DNA from: Rhynchosporium graminicola
Taxonomy: Eukaryota > Ascomycota > Leotiomycetes > Helotiales > Ploettnerulaceae
Length of the DNA: 64,000 nucleotides
Direction: 5' to 3'
NCBI GenBank assembly: GCA_900074885.1
Contig: FJUW01000040.1
Location: forward strand, 310,001 to 374,000
In this document: piece after piece, positions 11,731-22,151 of the stretch
How the letters are laid out: each line of letters starts with the position of its first letter
Position numbering within the stretch: the first letter of the stretch is position 1
Notes under the pieces: generated by a model
What the model saw: only the letters and a program-made list of their open reading frames with translations
Database searches by the model: none
Told to the model about the DNA's origin: nothing
Made by a program: the position numbers and the translations under genes

Positions 11731-11734
11731 CTGC
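11730..11734. repeat. Target-site duplication CCTGC, left copy of element B
   Basis: CCTGC precedes the LTR terminus TGTAACGAC at 11735. The identical pentamer follows the other LTR at 19512-19516, as expected for a Ty3/gypsy integrase. Confidence 0.85.
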
Positions 11735-12002
11735 TGTAACGACATAAGACTTAAGGCAGTATATAAGTAAGAATAAATAAGTAGGGAGGCTAAGAGCGAT
11801 CTTATATAGTCTACTACGAAGGAAACAAAAAGATAAGGAAAGAAGAAGAAGAGAGATAGAGTATAAAGCACCTTATATATATATACTAGTAATAGTCTGA
11901 TACTATACCGGGTCGGATACTAGTTCTGCTGGGATACTTATGAACTTAAGCCCTATTATCTATCCTTCTTCTTATATAATATTTAAGTAAGCTATTATCA
12001 TA
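11735..12002 (-). repeat. LTR of element B (3' LTR in element orientation)
   Basis: A 268-bp copy beginning TGTAACGACATAAGAC on the plus strand (the LTR end, unmutated). It ends at TATCATA, next to the putative polypurine tract. It is homologous over its whole length to 4109-4376 and 19244-19511. Confidence 0.88.
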
Positions 12003-12539
12003 TTACTCCCCCCCTAAGAAGAGCTTAACCCTAAGCTCGGAAAGTTATAGTTTATACTAGAATTAGTCTTTATTATAACTATTTTTATTAATATTCGCGT
12101 AATAAGCGCTAGCCGCTCTTTAGTAATAGTAAATTCTTTATCAGGTTCTAACTAGTTATATCGCTATAATAATACTATATTAGTTATAGCTTCTAAATCG
12201 GGCGGTAAGTAGTATTTGCTTTATCTATTTATAATAAGAGTCGAGTTTAAATAGGGCATAAGGTATATAAAGGAAAGAGTTTATTAATATTAGAGCTTTT
12301 CCTTTTTAACTACGATAACTACTTTAACTTATAAGTTTATTCTCCTTAGATTATAATATAGCTCCTAGAGTAAGTATTATTACTAACTACTATAGTAGTC
12401 TACTATAATCTTATATATTAATCGACTTAATTAACTTTTCTCTTAATATAAATAAGTTTCTTATCTTAGTTTTAGGGATAGTCCTTAAGTATAATATAAG
12501 AGTTTTATAGATCTATAACGCTAACTCCTATAGTACTTC

Positions 12540-13475
12540 TACTAGTTCCTACTAGTACTCTTTTAGTAGCATATTATATATATTACTTACGATATATTCG
12601 CACTTTCCTTAAGATAAAGTATAATAATACTCCTATTTTAGAACTCTTATACTTATTTAATAAGCTTAACTCTAAGCTTTATAAGTATTATTCGGCGTTA
12701 AAGAGTAGTTATAAGTATATAAGTTACTTAAACCTAAATATAGTTATATATACTAACGCGTTATAGTTACCTAATTACGTTAATATAGAGTATATTATTT
12801 TATCTAGTTTACTTCCTAGTAGTAAAGCTAAAGACGCGGAGCTAAATCAGAGTAATATCGTAGCTACTTATAAAGCTATTAATCAGATCTATTATCTCGC
12901 GAAATCTACTACTTTTATTACTATATTAGAGATTACTACTATATAATTAGTAAAGACTTAAGCTTTAAGGCGTTCTATAGAGAAAGTATTTAAGGAGTTA
13001 AAGTTTATTAAAGTAATAAGTTACGATCTTAAACCCTTAGATACTAGTATAATACTAATACGATATAGGATTTAGATCTTCTAATAATTAATTCAGCGAA
13101 ATCTAGGTTAATAGCTAAAATAGTATTAAAGTAAATAAAGGAATTAAATAGTATTATATAGGAATTTGCGAAGAAAGCTATATTTAAAGCTACGATATCT
13201 AATACTAAAGGAAAGAGGAATTTACCTTCTAGTTCAGAGATAGTATTAGATCTAGATACTCCCGGACCTTCTCTAAAGAAGAAAGCCTATAGGATTAGCT
13301 ATTATACTTAGTTTACTACTAGAGCTATATTAGTAGATTTAAATAAGGAGTTAGATATAGTAATTCTAGTTCTAGATATTCTAGATTTACTAAAAGCTCC
13401 GGAGAACTTAGAAGAGAAAGCTAGTAAAATAGAAGTAATTAAAGAAGTAGAGTTCTAGATATAGCGTTATTATAG
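12540..13475 (+). pseudogene. Antisense reading frame inside element B, product unknown
   Basis: Between the integrase region and the 3' LTR of B, the plus strand (opposite to pol) keeps long stop-poor frames. One runs from about 12.54 to 13.01 kb with roughly one stop; recognisable phrases are 'PILELLYLFNKLNSKLY' and 'SNIVATYKAINQIYYLA'. A second frame continues at 13.15-13.47 kb ('NLPSSSEIVLDLDTPGPSL', 'PENLEEKASKIEVIKEVEF'), with a short gap that may be an intron or a frameshift. The composition is protein-like: an N-terminal hydrophobic/basic part and a Ser/Pro/acidic tail. The other frames of this RIP-saturated region are crowded with stops. I do not recognise the family. It may be an extra antisense ORF of this retroelement lineage or a captured gene. 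Confidence 0.5.
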
Positions 13476-16400
13476 AGTATAATTAGAGGATTATCTTTAG
13501 TAATAAATTCTAATACTAGTAATTATAATAGCTTATTATTCTCTAAGTAACTATAGTTATCTATTCTATCTTCTTAGGCCTTAATTTACTATTCTAGTTT
13601 ATACGAAAGTCTAGGTTTACTTAAGTTAATAGTATAGAAGTCTCTAAGCTTATATAAAGTACTTATTAAATCGGAAGCGTTATACTAAGTTAAGTCTAAG
13701 TTATAGCTTAGCTAGCTAACTTAATACTTTAGATTATCTCTTAGGAGCTATATAGTAAGTATATCTTATAACTCTTACTCTTCTTAAGTAGTAATAACCT
13801 CTAAAGGTAAGTTTAATAACTCATAGCTTAATAATAAGTAATCAAAGTCCTTAAAGAGAAATTCAAGAGCGAATATATTATAAATAGAAGATCCCGGGAG
13901 TAAATCTAGCTTATAAGAGTATCTGATCTTAGCTAGGACTTAGTATAATCTTACTTAGAGATTAGATAGCTTCTTACTTAGCTAGTAATTCTTAAGGTTT
14001 CTTATAGAGAGAAATACCTTATCTCTAACTTTTAAGTCGATACTATACTATTTCAGGTCAGTTATAGCGCTTATCTTATACTAAGTAGCTAATATATTAG
14101 CTTTTATAACCTCGATAGCGGATTTAGTATATTTAGCTAAGGATTTAGTATTAGTATAATTAAGCTTCTCTTATAATATCGATCTAGTAAGTTACTTCTA
14201 GTCCTAGCTATTCCGTAGTAGTATACTATATTTAAGGGTATATAGCGCTATACTAATAGAGTTATAAGATAAGGTTACTTAAGCGTAGTTTATTATTAAT
14301 AGTAGTTCGCTTTAGTTACTCTAGTAGTAATTAATAAAAGGTCTAAGGTATTAGTTAATATATTAATTCATAATCTCTATTTATCTATTAGTTTACTAGT
14401 AGAAGAAAGTAAAGAGCTTAACTTTAACTCTAATTATATAATAAAACTCTTACTAGAAGGATAAGACTAACTAAGCTCCTTAGTCGGATATAATTAACTT
14501 AAGAGTATATCTGAAATAATATATCTATTAGATAAATAATATCGCTATCTCGCGAGTATTAATATTATAATAGTATAGTATTAATATAGAGTCCTTCCTT
14601 AAGCGGTTAATAAATACTAATATCTTATTAAATCCTTAGTTATTAAGCGAGAAGTCCTTAAAATATAGAGCTAAGTACTATATAAAATAGCTAAGTACTA
14701 GTAATAAGTAGAGGAATCCTTACTATTTCGTATACTTTAGATAAGAGTACTAATAGAGGCGGTAATTATAAGTATACTATTTTTTATCTAATACGAGTCC
14801 TTTCTAATAATAATAAGTAGAAATTATTTTAGCGGTCTTACGAGTATTTAGATAAGTAGAGGAAACTTAATCGTAGACTTCGCTAATTAAATAAGTATAT
14901 AGCGAGATATAGTATTATATATATAGATAACTATTATAAAGTAGTAAACTATTATTAATAATATAACTATCTCCTAATATATTTCGTTCCTTAGAGAACG
15001 ATTCTTAATTAAATTAATATAGTTTTTTAATTAAATCAAAAGAGTTATATATAAGTTCTAGTAGCGTATTAGTCCTTAGTAATATTAGGTATATATAACT
15101 AATTTAATCAATATAATACTTAGCTAGTTCTGCGTTAATCCTAAGGTCTAAGTAGTCTAGAGGTAATAAAACCTAAGATCTACTATCCTATTTCTATTAT
15201 TCTTATATCCTTAGATCTTATTCCATATAGCTAAGGATATTAGCTTTAGCGTTATCTTTATTAAGCGTATATATAATTTGAAAGTTAAACTCAGAAAGGA
15301 ATTCTATCTATTTAGCTTACTTACTAGTTAGGACCTTAGTAGTTATAAAGTATTCTAAGGATCGATAGTCCGTATATACGCTAGTATAGTATTATAGAGA
15401 TATAAGTTCCGGTCTCTATTTCCAGAAAGACTTAATAATAGCGTATAATTCCTTATTATAGATCTTCTAGTTTAGTTTATATCTATTAAGAATATAAGAG
15501 TAGAATCTAATTAGATATTACTAGTTATTTTTATATAATTAGAAGATAACTCTAGCTATTATACTATTAAAAGTATTAGTTTCTAGTTTAGTTTATAATT
15601 CAGAGTCGAAATAGTATAGTTTCTATACTAATAATAGCTATTAACGTAAATCGTCGAAGGACTTCTTATAATCGTTAGTGAAATTCTATAGTATTATAAG
15701 CCGAATAAATACTAAGAGAAGTTTAGTAATAAGGCCGAAATTCCGAATAAATTAATAATAGAACTTATAGAATCCTAAGAAGGATTTTATAGCTATTACT
15801 ATTTCGGAGTACTTCTAGTCTACTAATAGTACTACTTTCTCGGGATCTAGCTCGATTCTGTTAGTAGTAATAATATATCTAAGGTATTTAGTCTAAGTAA
15901 TATAGAATTCGCTTTTCTTAATATCTACTTAGAGTCTAGTATTTATTAAGTATTATAATACTAATTTAATATATTCCTTATATTCCTAAAGCGTTTCTGA
16001 GTATATAAGAATATTATCTAAGTAAGCTATATAGAAATTATCTAAGTAGTCTAGTAATATATTATTTATATATCGCTAGTACGTACTAGGTCTATTATAT
16101 AGCTTAAAAAATAGTACTTTATATTTATAAGATCTGAAGCGGGTTCGGAAAGTAATATACTCCTCGGATTCAGAGTCTATACGAATATAGTTAAATACTA
16201 CTCAGATATCTAGTTTAGTAAAGATTACTACTTTAGATATATAAGTTAAGAGCTTATTAATCCTAAGTATTAGATAGGAATCCTTTCGAGTGATCGTATT
16301 AAGCTTATGATAATCGATATAGAAGCGTAATCCTCTATCGGCCTTCTTAATAAATAATATAAGTAATATAAAAGGACTTTAGCTAGATTCGATAAATCTC

Positions 16401-19243
16401 TTATCTAAGTTCTCTATAAAGTACTCTTTAGTTACTTATAGTTTATCTATAGATTACTAATATAAGAGCGAATATATATTAGATAATAATTCTTCTAAGA
16501 TAATTCTATAATTATATAAGTAATAAAGCGGAAGAATATTAGAATCCCGCTTAGAAAAGATTTCCTTAAGAGTATAGTACTATTCCGATAGCTTTTTAGC
16601 TACAAGTTACTTAATATTAGGATCCTTAGGAGAGTTACTATTTAGATAGTCTTATAAGAGGCAGTCTATCTCGTAGATATTAGTAAAGAATAATTCGGAA
16701 CTTTTATATTTTATATTAAAATAAAAAGCTATAGTACTAATTTAGTAAATTAGAACTAGTTTCTAGATCCTTAGAGGTTAAGAGAAGCACTTATAATAGA
16801 GTTTTAGCATAAGTACTTTTCTCGATAAATTCGGAGCGGAAAGGGGTTCGGATTCCTTAGTAATAAGCGGAAATAAGTTAAAGAGTAAGAATAATACGTT
16901 AATATACTATAACGCTACTATTTGATATAATTAGTATTAATCTAGCTAGTTTATAGCTAAGTCCCGCGCATTAGTATCGATTTAGTAAGATTAATTAATA
17001 CTAAGTTTACGAGATAATAGAGTTATAATTATCTCCTTATCGTATCAGAAGGTAGCTAGATAGCGTTCCGACTATAGTAGCTTATAGTAAAGCGTATCTA
17101 GCTTAACTTAAAATTATTATATCTATTTAATACTAATAATTATATCTTATTATCCTAAATCGAGGAGAATAAAAGAGTAGTTATAAATACGCTTATTATT
17201 AATAGAAAGGTATAAACGTATAAAATAAGTAATATAAGTTCTAATAAACTATTAGAAACTATATATTAAAATAGAATAAGGCAGTAGCTCGATTTTAATA
17301 CTAAGGGCCCCTAATAATCGTCCGGTAAGAGTATAATTAATAAATAGATAACTATTCGCTCTAGTATCGATTAAGCTATTTATAGAGACTCTTAGCCTAT
17401 TTATACTAACTATAATCAGGTATATAAATTACTTACTTCTTATTAGGAAGTTAAGGTTAAGATTAGAGAGATTAAACTTACGTAGACCTAGGAAAGAGTT
17501 TTTACTTAAGCCTTATTATTTCCTTTTAGTATTAATCCAGATTCAGAGGGTATATCCTCTACTACTTCCTTAGCTACTTTCTTCTCTTCCGGAAATTCGT
17601 TAATTAATTAAACCTTAAGTAAGTTAGAGTAGTCTAGCTTAATATAACTAAGCTATCTATAACTATAATACCTAAGGAGTTCTCTAGTCGAGGTAGTAAG
17701 GCGTTTTAGCGCAGAGGGAGTACTAGCTTATACCGGGGTAGAAATATATACGTATAGTATAAGAGTAGTTTATTAAGGAGCTAAGCTTAAGGACTAGTAA
17801 GAGATAGAACTAGTAGTAGTCGCAGTAGTAATAATAAGCTTATAGTACTATACTTAAGTAATAGCTTTCTCGGGATAAGTATATTCTGAGTTATAATAAC
17901 ACTTAGTATTAAAAGAAAGTAAAGATCTAACTATAGAAGTATAATCCTTATTCTACGTTAGTTTAATAATAAGAGTTAAAGCGCGTAAAGATAATATAAT
18001 CTTATCTTATATATAGAAGAACTACTCTTTCTTTTTAACTTTACTTTAGATAATAGCGCTTTAAAATCGACTACGAAACTCAGCGAAAGTCTCGCGTATA
18101 TAGCTGAGTTATTATATTTCTAAGTAATAGAAAACGTTATAGTAATTATCTTCCTCTAAACTAGTAAGAAAGTTCTCTTCTAATAAGGAGATTATTTTAT
18201 TACTAGTTTTAAACTTATTAGTAAAGTATTAAAGCGTAAGATACTCCTTAGCTAATCTAATAACTAGCCTCTATACGAGAACGCGCCGGGAGAAGTCTAT
18301 AGAGTAATAGTTAGCGTTTATAGCTAGCCGGTCTCGTATTAATACTCTCTATTAGAGGAAAGTAGAGTCCGATTTATTATCTAGGAGTAAGATCTTCTTA
18401 ATAAGATAAGACTTCTTAGGGCGTAACTCTACTGATTCGGCGCTAAGAGAGGGAGATAGTTTATTAGGAATAGTATCCTCTCTCTTAGTAATATATATTA
18501 GAATAGAGTTTATTAGCTTATTAAACTCCGCTATACGTAAAGATTATAATATTAATTCTAATAAGAGAATCGAAGATAAGCGAGAGACTCCTATAAGGAA
18601 CTTATCTTATATAGAGATTAGTCTATTTATAGTATCTTCTAAAGAGTTATTCTTTTCCTTCTAGTCTACTAATTATTATAAGAGAGAATAGATCAGGTTC
18701 GAGTTACTTATAGTAATAGAAGTACTTAGCGATTATACTCCTAGTAAATTTCACTTTTATTTTCCTTTCTCTCTTAGTTAGTACTTCCTTAATAAAGTAT
18801 TAATATTCTCTAAAGTAAGAGATATTTAGAGTAAGGAAAAGTATAATAAGTTAAGTTCAGAGGTAAAGTAAAGGGGATCACGTTAAGTTCCCCTAGAACT
18901 AGAGAGGTCTCTAGTTTATTAGTTAAGAGCTATAATAGTAGCTTAAAAAGGAGTATATTAGGGCTATTTTAGTAGCGATATATAGAAGTTAAAGTTCCGA
19001 GGTATTTATTATACTTTCTTTAAAATCTATCTATAATTCCTTTATACTAAGGGGGTTATTAAAAGAGTATTAGCGAAGACCTCCTTTATTATACTATTTA
19101 CGATAAGCTAAATTAAACCCTAATTTATAGTTATCCGAGAGATCTCTAGTATCTTAGCTATATATAAGTAGTTATCGAATAACTAACTTAGTAGTAAGAT
19201 ATTATAATAAGCTATCTCTAGCTATCTTAATCTTTTTATTTAA

Positions 19244-19511
19244 TATAATAATATAAGACTTAAAGTAATATATAAGTAAGAATAAACGAGTAGAAAGGCT
19301 AAGAGCGATCTTATATAGTCTACTATAAAGGAAATAAAAAGATAAGAAAGGAAAAAGAAGAGAGATAGAGTATAAAGCACCTTATATATATATACCGGTA
19401 CTAGTCTGATACTATACCGGGTCGGATACTAGTTCTGCCGGGATACCTATAAACTTAGGCCCTATTATCTATCCTTCTTCTCATATGATATTCAGGTGAG
19501 CTATCGTTATA
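19244..19511 (-). repeat. LTR of element B (5' LTR in element orientation)
   Basis: A 268-bp copy that begins as TATAACGATAGC when read on the minus strand. Its outer about 66 bp retain CA and TG. The inner boundary at 19243 leads into the same interior sequence that starts element A at 4377. Confidence 0.88.
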
Positions 19512-19516
19512 CCTGC
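19512..19516. repeat. Target-site duplication CCTGC, right copy of element B
   Basis: Identical to 11730-11734. Joining the two flanks recreates a locus with TAACGG on the left and CCGTTA on the right of the insertion point. Confidence 0.85.
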
Positions 19517-22151
19517 AGAGGGCCGTTACGGAAAAGACCTCGTTCTCTACTAACGAAAAAACCGAATAACTCGACTAGGCGAATTCTGGATCTCAACCGT
19601 GTACTAAGAAACACAACCCACGTTCACTCTTCGAGCTCGATATCTGCTACACCTGGTCCAAGTTTCCGCATAATATAGCCGTGGAAGCTTGGTTGATGTC
19701 TATGTCTTTGAAGGCTCAAGCGGAGAATCTAGAGTGTGGCTGGTGTTAGAGTAAGTACATGCCAGGCATCTTGAAGTACCTCAGATGTGATTTTCATCCG
19801 GTAGTGATTTGAGAGCGTGAGGCTTTGCTGCCATGAACGACGCCCAACATTCCTGGAAACTATGTTCTTCATGTCCGAATGATTTTTAGCCTTGCTTAGA
19901 AGAGGAACGATGCTGAGGCTCTCTGTAACGTGCAGACAGGGTCATGTTTTTGTCTTCACAAGGAGCTTCCGACCAATCACACTACAAATTTATGGTTAGC
20001 GAGACAACGTCTGCTTGTCGGCTACTTCTACTCAGCTTGGCCCTCTCATGCTGCACGGTCATGCTCCTCTTTCCTTGATGGGTCCAAGGTTACTCTTCCC
20101 TCCCTAAGATTAAATGGCCTCGAGCGCGTTTGCTGACCTTCAGTTGCCCTACTTAGTGGTTTTCACCCTACCATGCGTCATTTCCCGCTTCATGTACGGC
20201 GTCAGTTCTGTCTTCTCGCCCTCCGCATATCTTAACGAGTCATTGGGGTTGAAAACTGGTCTAAGCACGTTGATAGGATTATCGGCTGTCAGTGCCGTTA
20301 GGCTTGTGGGTCCTGCAAAACTTACCGTTCGCTCCCGGGTAGCCAGCAAGCATACTAGGATGCATAGTCTTTAAAAAGATAATTCGGTTGCTAGTGCTGT
20401 AAGAGAGGTCGTACCAGGTACCGGACCGTGTGAACGTTTTAGATTCTTCGTTATTGACGGCGCCGGATTTGTTGCAGCGGGATGCTGTCTAGGCTCGTGG
20501 TGGCTGAGTAGGAATATGGTCAAGGTATCTCGTAGTAATCACTGGCATATTAAAGAAGTTTTCTATGAAGAATGTCATCAGCAAGTACAAAGACCACATT
20601 CAAGAGACGTTCCATTTTTGCTGATAGATTCTGAATGGTCTTTATAGTAAATATGCCGCGAACTTGGTCAAAGTCCGGTACTGGAAGTTAGTCGAGCAAC
20701 CCGTCATTTGACCTGCTCTAGGCGCATTCAGTGACTTTTCTCGGCTGTTTCGCATCTAGATTTGCCAGAATATAGGGCATTCAAAGATTTGGTACGCAGG
20801 TTCCGCAATTGTGTTTTCCGAAGGTAGTCCTGCGCTCTCATATAAGCTCCAACTTTCGGGCCAAAGATTTTTCGAGATATATCGCATTATCTCGTCGAAT
20901 CGTCGCTCCACATTCGGAAAGCTTAAAGCTAGTGCTCCGAGTCGCCTCCGTTCCGAAATGCGTTGGTGAAACTCTCTTTACTTAGCCTCCGGTTGAAACG
21001 TTGAAAGGGGCACAAGCTATCCTTCTTCGTGAGGATAGCTTTTAGAGGTATATATATCCAATACTTTAGCTGATTTTCACTCTAAGCCGGGCTATCCGTC
21101 TGTCTCTCTCGAGGCTTCTGTTACCTCACTGTGACCCTTACTATGTCCCTTACTATCACACAAGATCGGAGTCTGGCTCGCGCTCAAGGGTCTACTTTGA
21201 CCTTTAACAAATTGACGATTATACAGGGCTGAACAAACAGGGCTCCAGCCCACAAAAGCTCGGTATCAACGTTCAACTCGGGGGCGGGGGATAGTGTCAA
21301 CTTATGAGCTCCTAGATCTCGCTTAGCCTGAAATTAGAGCTTACTTCTTTTAAACTTTCTAATCGTGCCGTCGTTGTCTGTGCAACAGATCAAGCAGTAC
21401 CACTTGAGGGAGGGCTGCTAGCAGTTCGCGGCACGATTATGGTAGTTGATCTCGACATTCCCTGGATGCAAGCAGCTACTAGTAGTCGAAAGAACTCTGA
21501 TTTTCCGCAAGATATTGTTACAATATTTCACCAAACACCTTGAGTCGAAAAATAGCGTTTTGGCGATTTGGTATTACGATACGCAACTTCGCTAATCGGG
21601 GTTTTGCGAAATTACATCCAAAGAAATATTTTAAGAAATGCCACCCAAGGGTGGTGCATGCTTTTAAAGATCGAAGCATTGCGTACGAACATCTTGCGAG
21701 GGCCTCCCATGTCTTGTTTTGTTTGCTTTCGCTCCAGTTCCTTCGCTAAACTCGGATCTGACCCACTTCGGCAACTACTTTCGGCAGTCAGGTCCGGGAG
21801 TTACAGTTCTTTATACCGCCATTTCAATTTTTTGTTCGTCCGAATAGAGTTCTGTGGGGCGCAATAAAGTTTACGTGATCGACGGCAGGATTAATGTACA
21901 GAAAGCTTAAAAGACCAATAGTGGGAGCGGTGTGGTTACTTATAAATTTATAAATTCTGATGAAATAGGTTACAATGCAATCGCCGCCACCAACTTTGTA
22001 TAAATGTCTCATGAGACCCAAAAATGGTTGTGGACACACAAAATTCCGCAAACCTTAATCTGGCCTTCCGTTGTTTACGACCGGTACACAGGTAGTCAAT
22101 TCTCAACCGAATGATAAACCGAGTTCGTAATGGAGTTCGCCAATCATAAAA
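19517..22151. other. Gene-empty unique DNA upstream of the MFS gene
   Basis: Balanced composition and no RIP signature, but no supported gene. Frames at 20.1-20.4 and 21.5-21.9 kb are short, lack recognisable motifs and have no matching partners for splicing. A perfect 10-bp hairpin lies at 21014-21041. The last few hundred bases should hold the MFS promoter. Confidence 0.4.
21014..21041. repeat. Perfect hairpin AAGCTATCCT-8 nt-AGGATAGCTT
   Basis: Ten-base perfect arms with an 8-base loop (TCTTCGTG) are followed by TTAGAG and an AT-rich run. It could form in RNA or be a chance palindrome. Confidence 0.45.

Larger units (their letters stand above)
2750..19511. repeat. RIP-degraded, AT-rich nested transposon block
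   Basis: The dinucleotides CA and TG nearly vanish over most of this interval while TA is everywhere and CG is kept. Frames that still spell transposon proteins carry TAA and TAG where CAA and CAG would be expected. This is the signature of fungal repeat-induced point mutation acting on CpA. The block contains Helitron pieces, two Ty3/gypsy families and several patches that escaped mutation (near 4.11-4.17, 9.16-9.25, 11.56-11.76 and 19.45-19.51 kb). No host gene is supported inside. Confidence 0.93.
11735..19511 (-). mobile_element. Chromovirus-type Ty3/gypsy element B, full length, RIP-inactivated
   Basis: This 7777-bp element has two 268-bp LTRs (19244-19511 as 5', 11735-12002 as 3') and a CCTGC target duplication. 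In minus orientation it reads Gag, a protease remnant (near 17.35 kb), then reverse transcriptase with two diagnostic repeats DYLDN and AYLDNILIYS at about 16057-15999. The second Asp of the catalytic YLDD box is now Asn. The integrase C-terminal GPY/F-type segment follows ('LKVRDKVFLSIRNLKN', 'YKLDLLPGSSIYNIFA') at about 14.1-13.87 kb. A chromodomain remnant is at about 13.79-13.63 kb ('DILTI.LLRDNLKY', 'ASDLISTLYKLRDF'). Protease, RT, integrase order with a chromodomain places it in the chromoviruses. A C-rich run (CTCCCCCCC at 12007-12015), read as purines on the minus strand, is a good polypurine tract next to the 3' LTR. All frames are full of stops. A plus-strand reading frame at 12.5-13.5 kb is listed separately. 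Confidence 0.9.

Noticed and set aside
11686..11871. Minus-strand open frame of 61 codons rich in Leu/Ser/Tyr
   Set aside because: It is the LTR of element B read through; the same hydrophobic-looking translation occurs in the other LTR copies and is a by-product of pyrimidine-rich LTR sequence.
19496..20374. Short plus-strand frames right of element B
   Set aside because: The first overlaps the LTR end, the others have no motif, no splice partner and no codon pattern distinct from the opposite strand.
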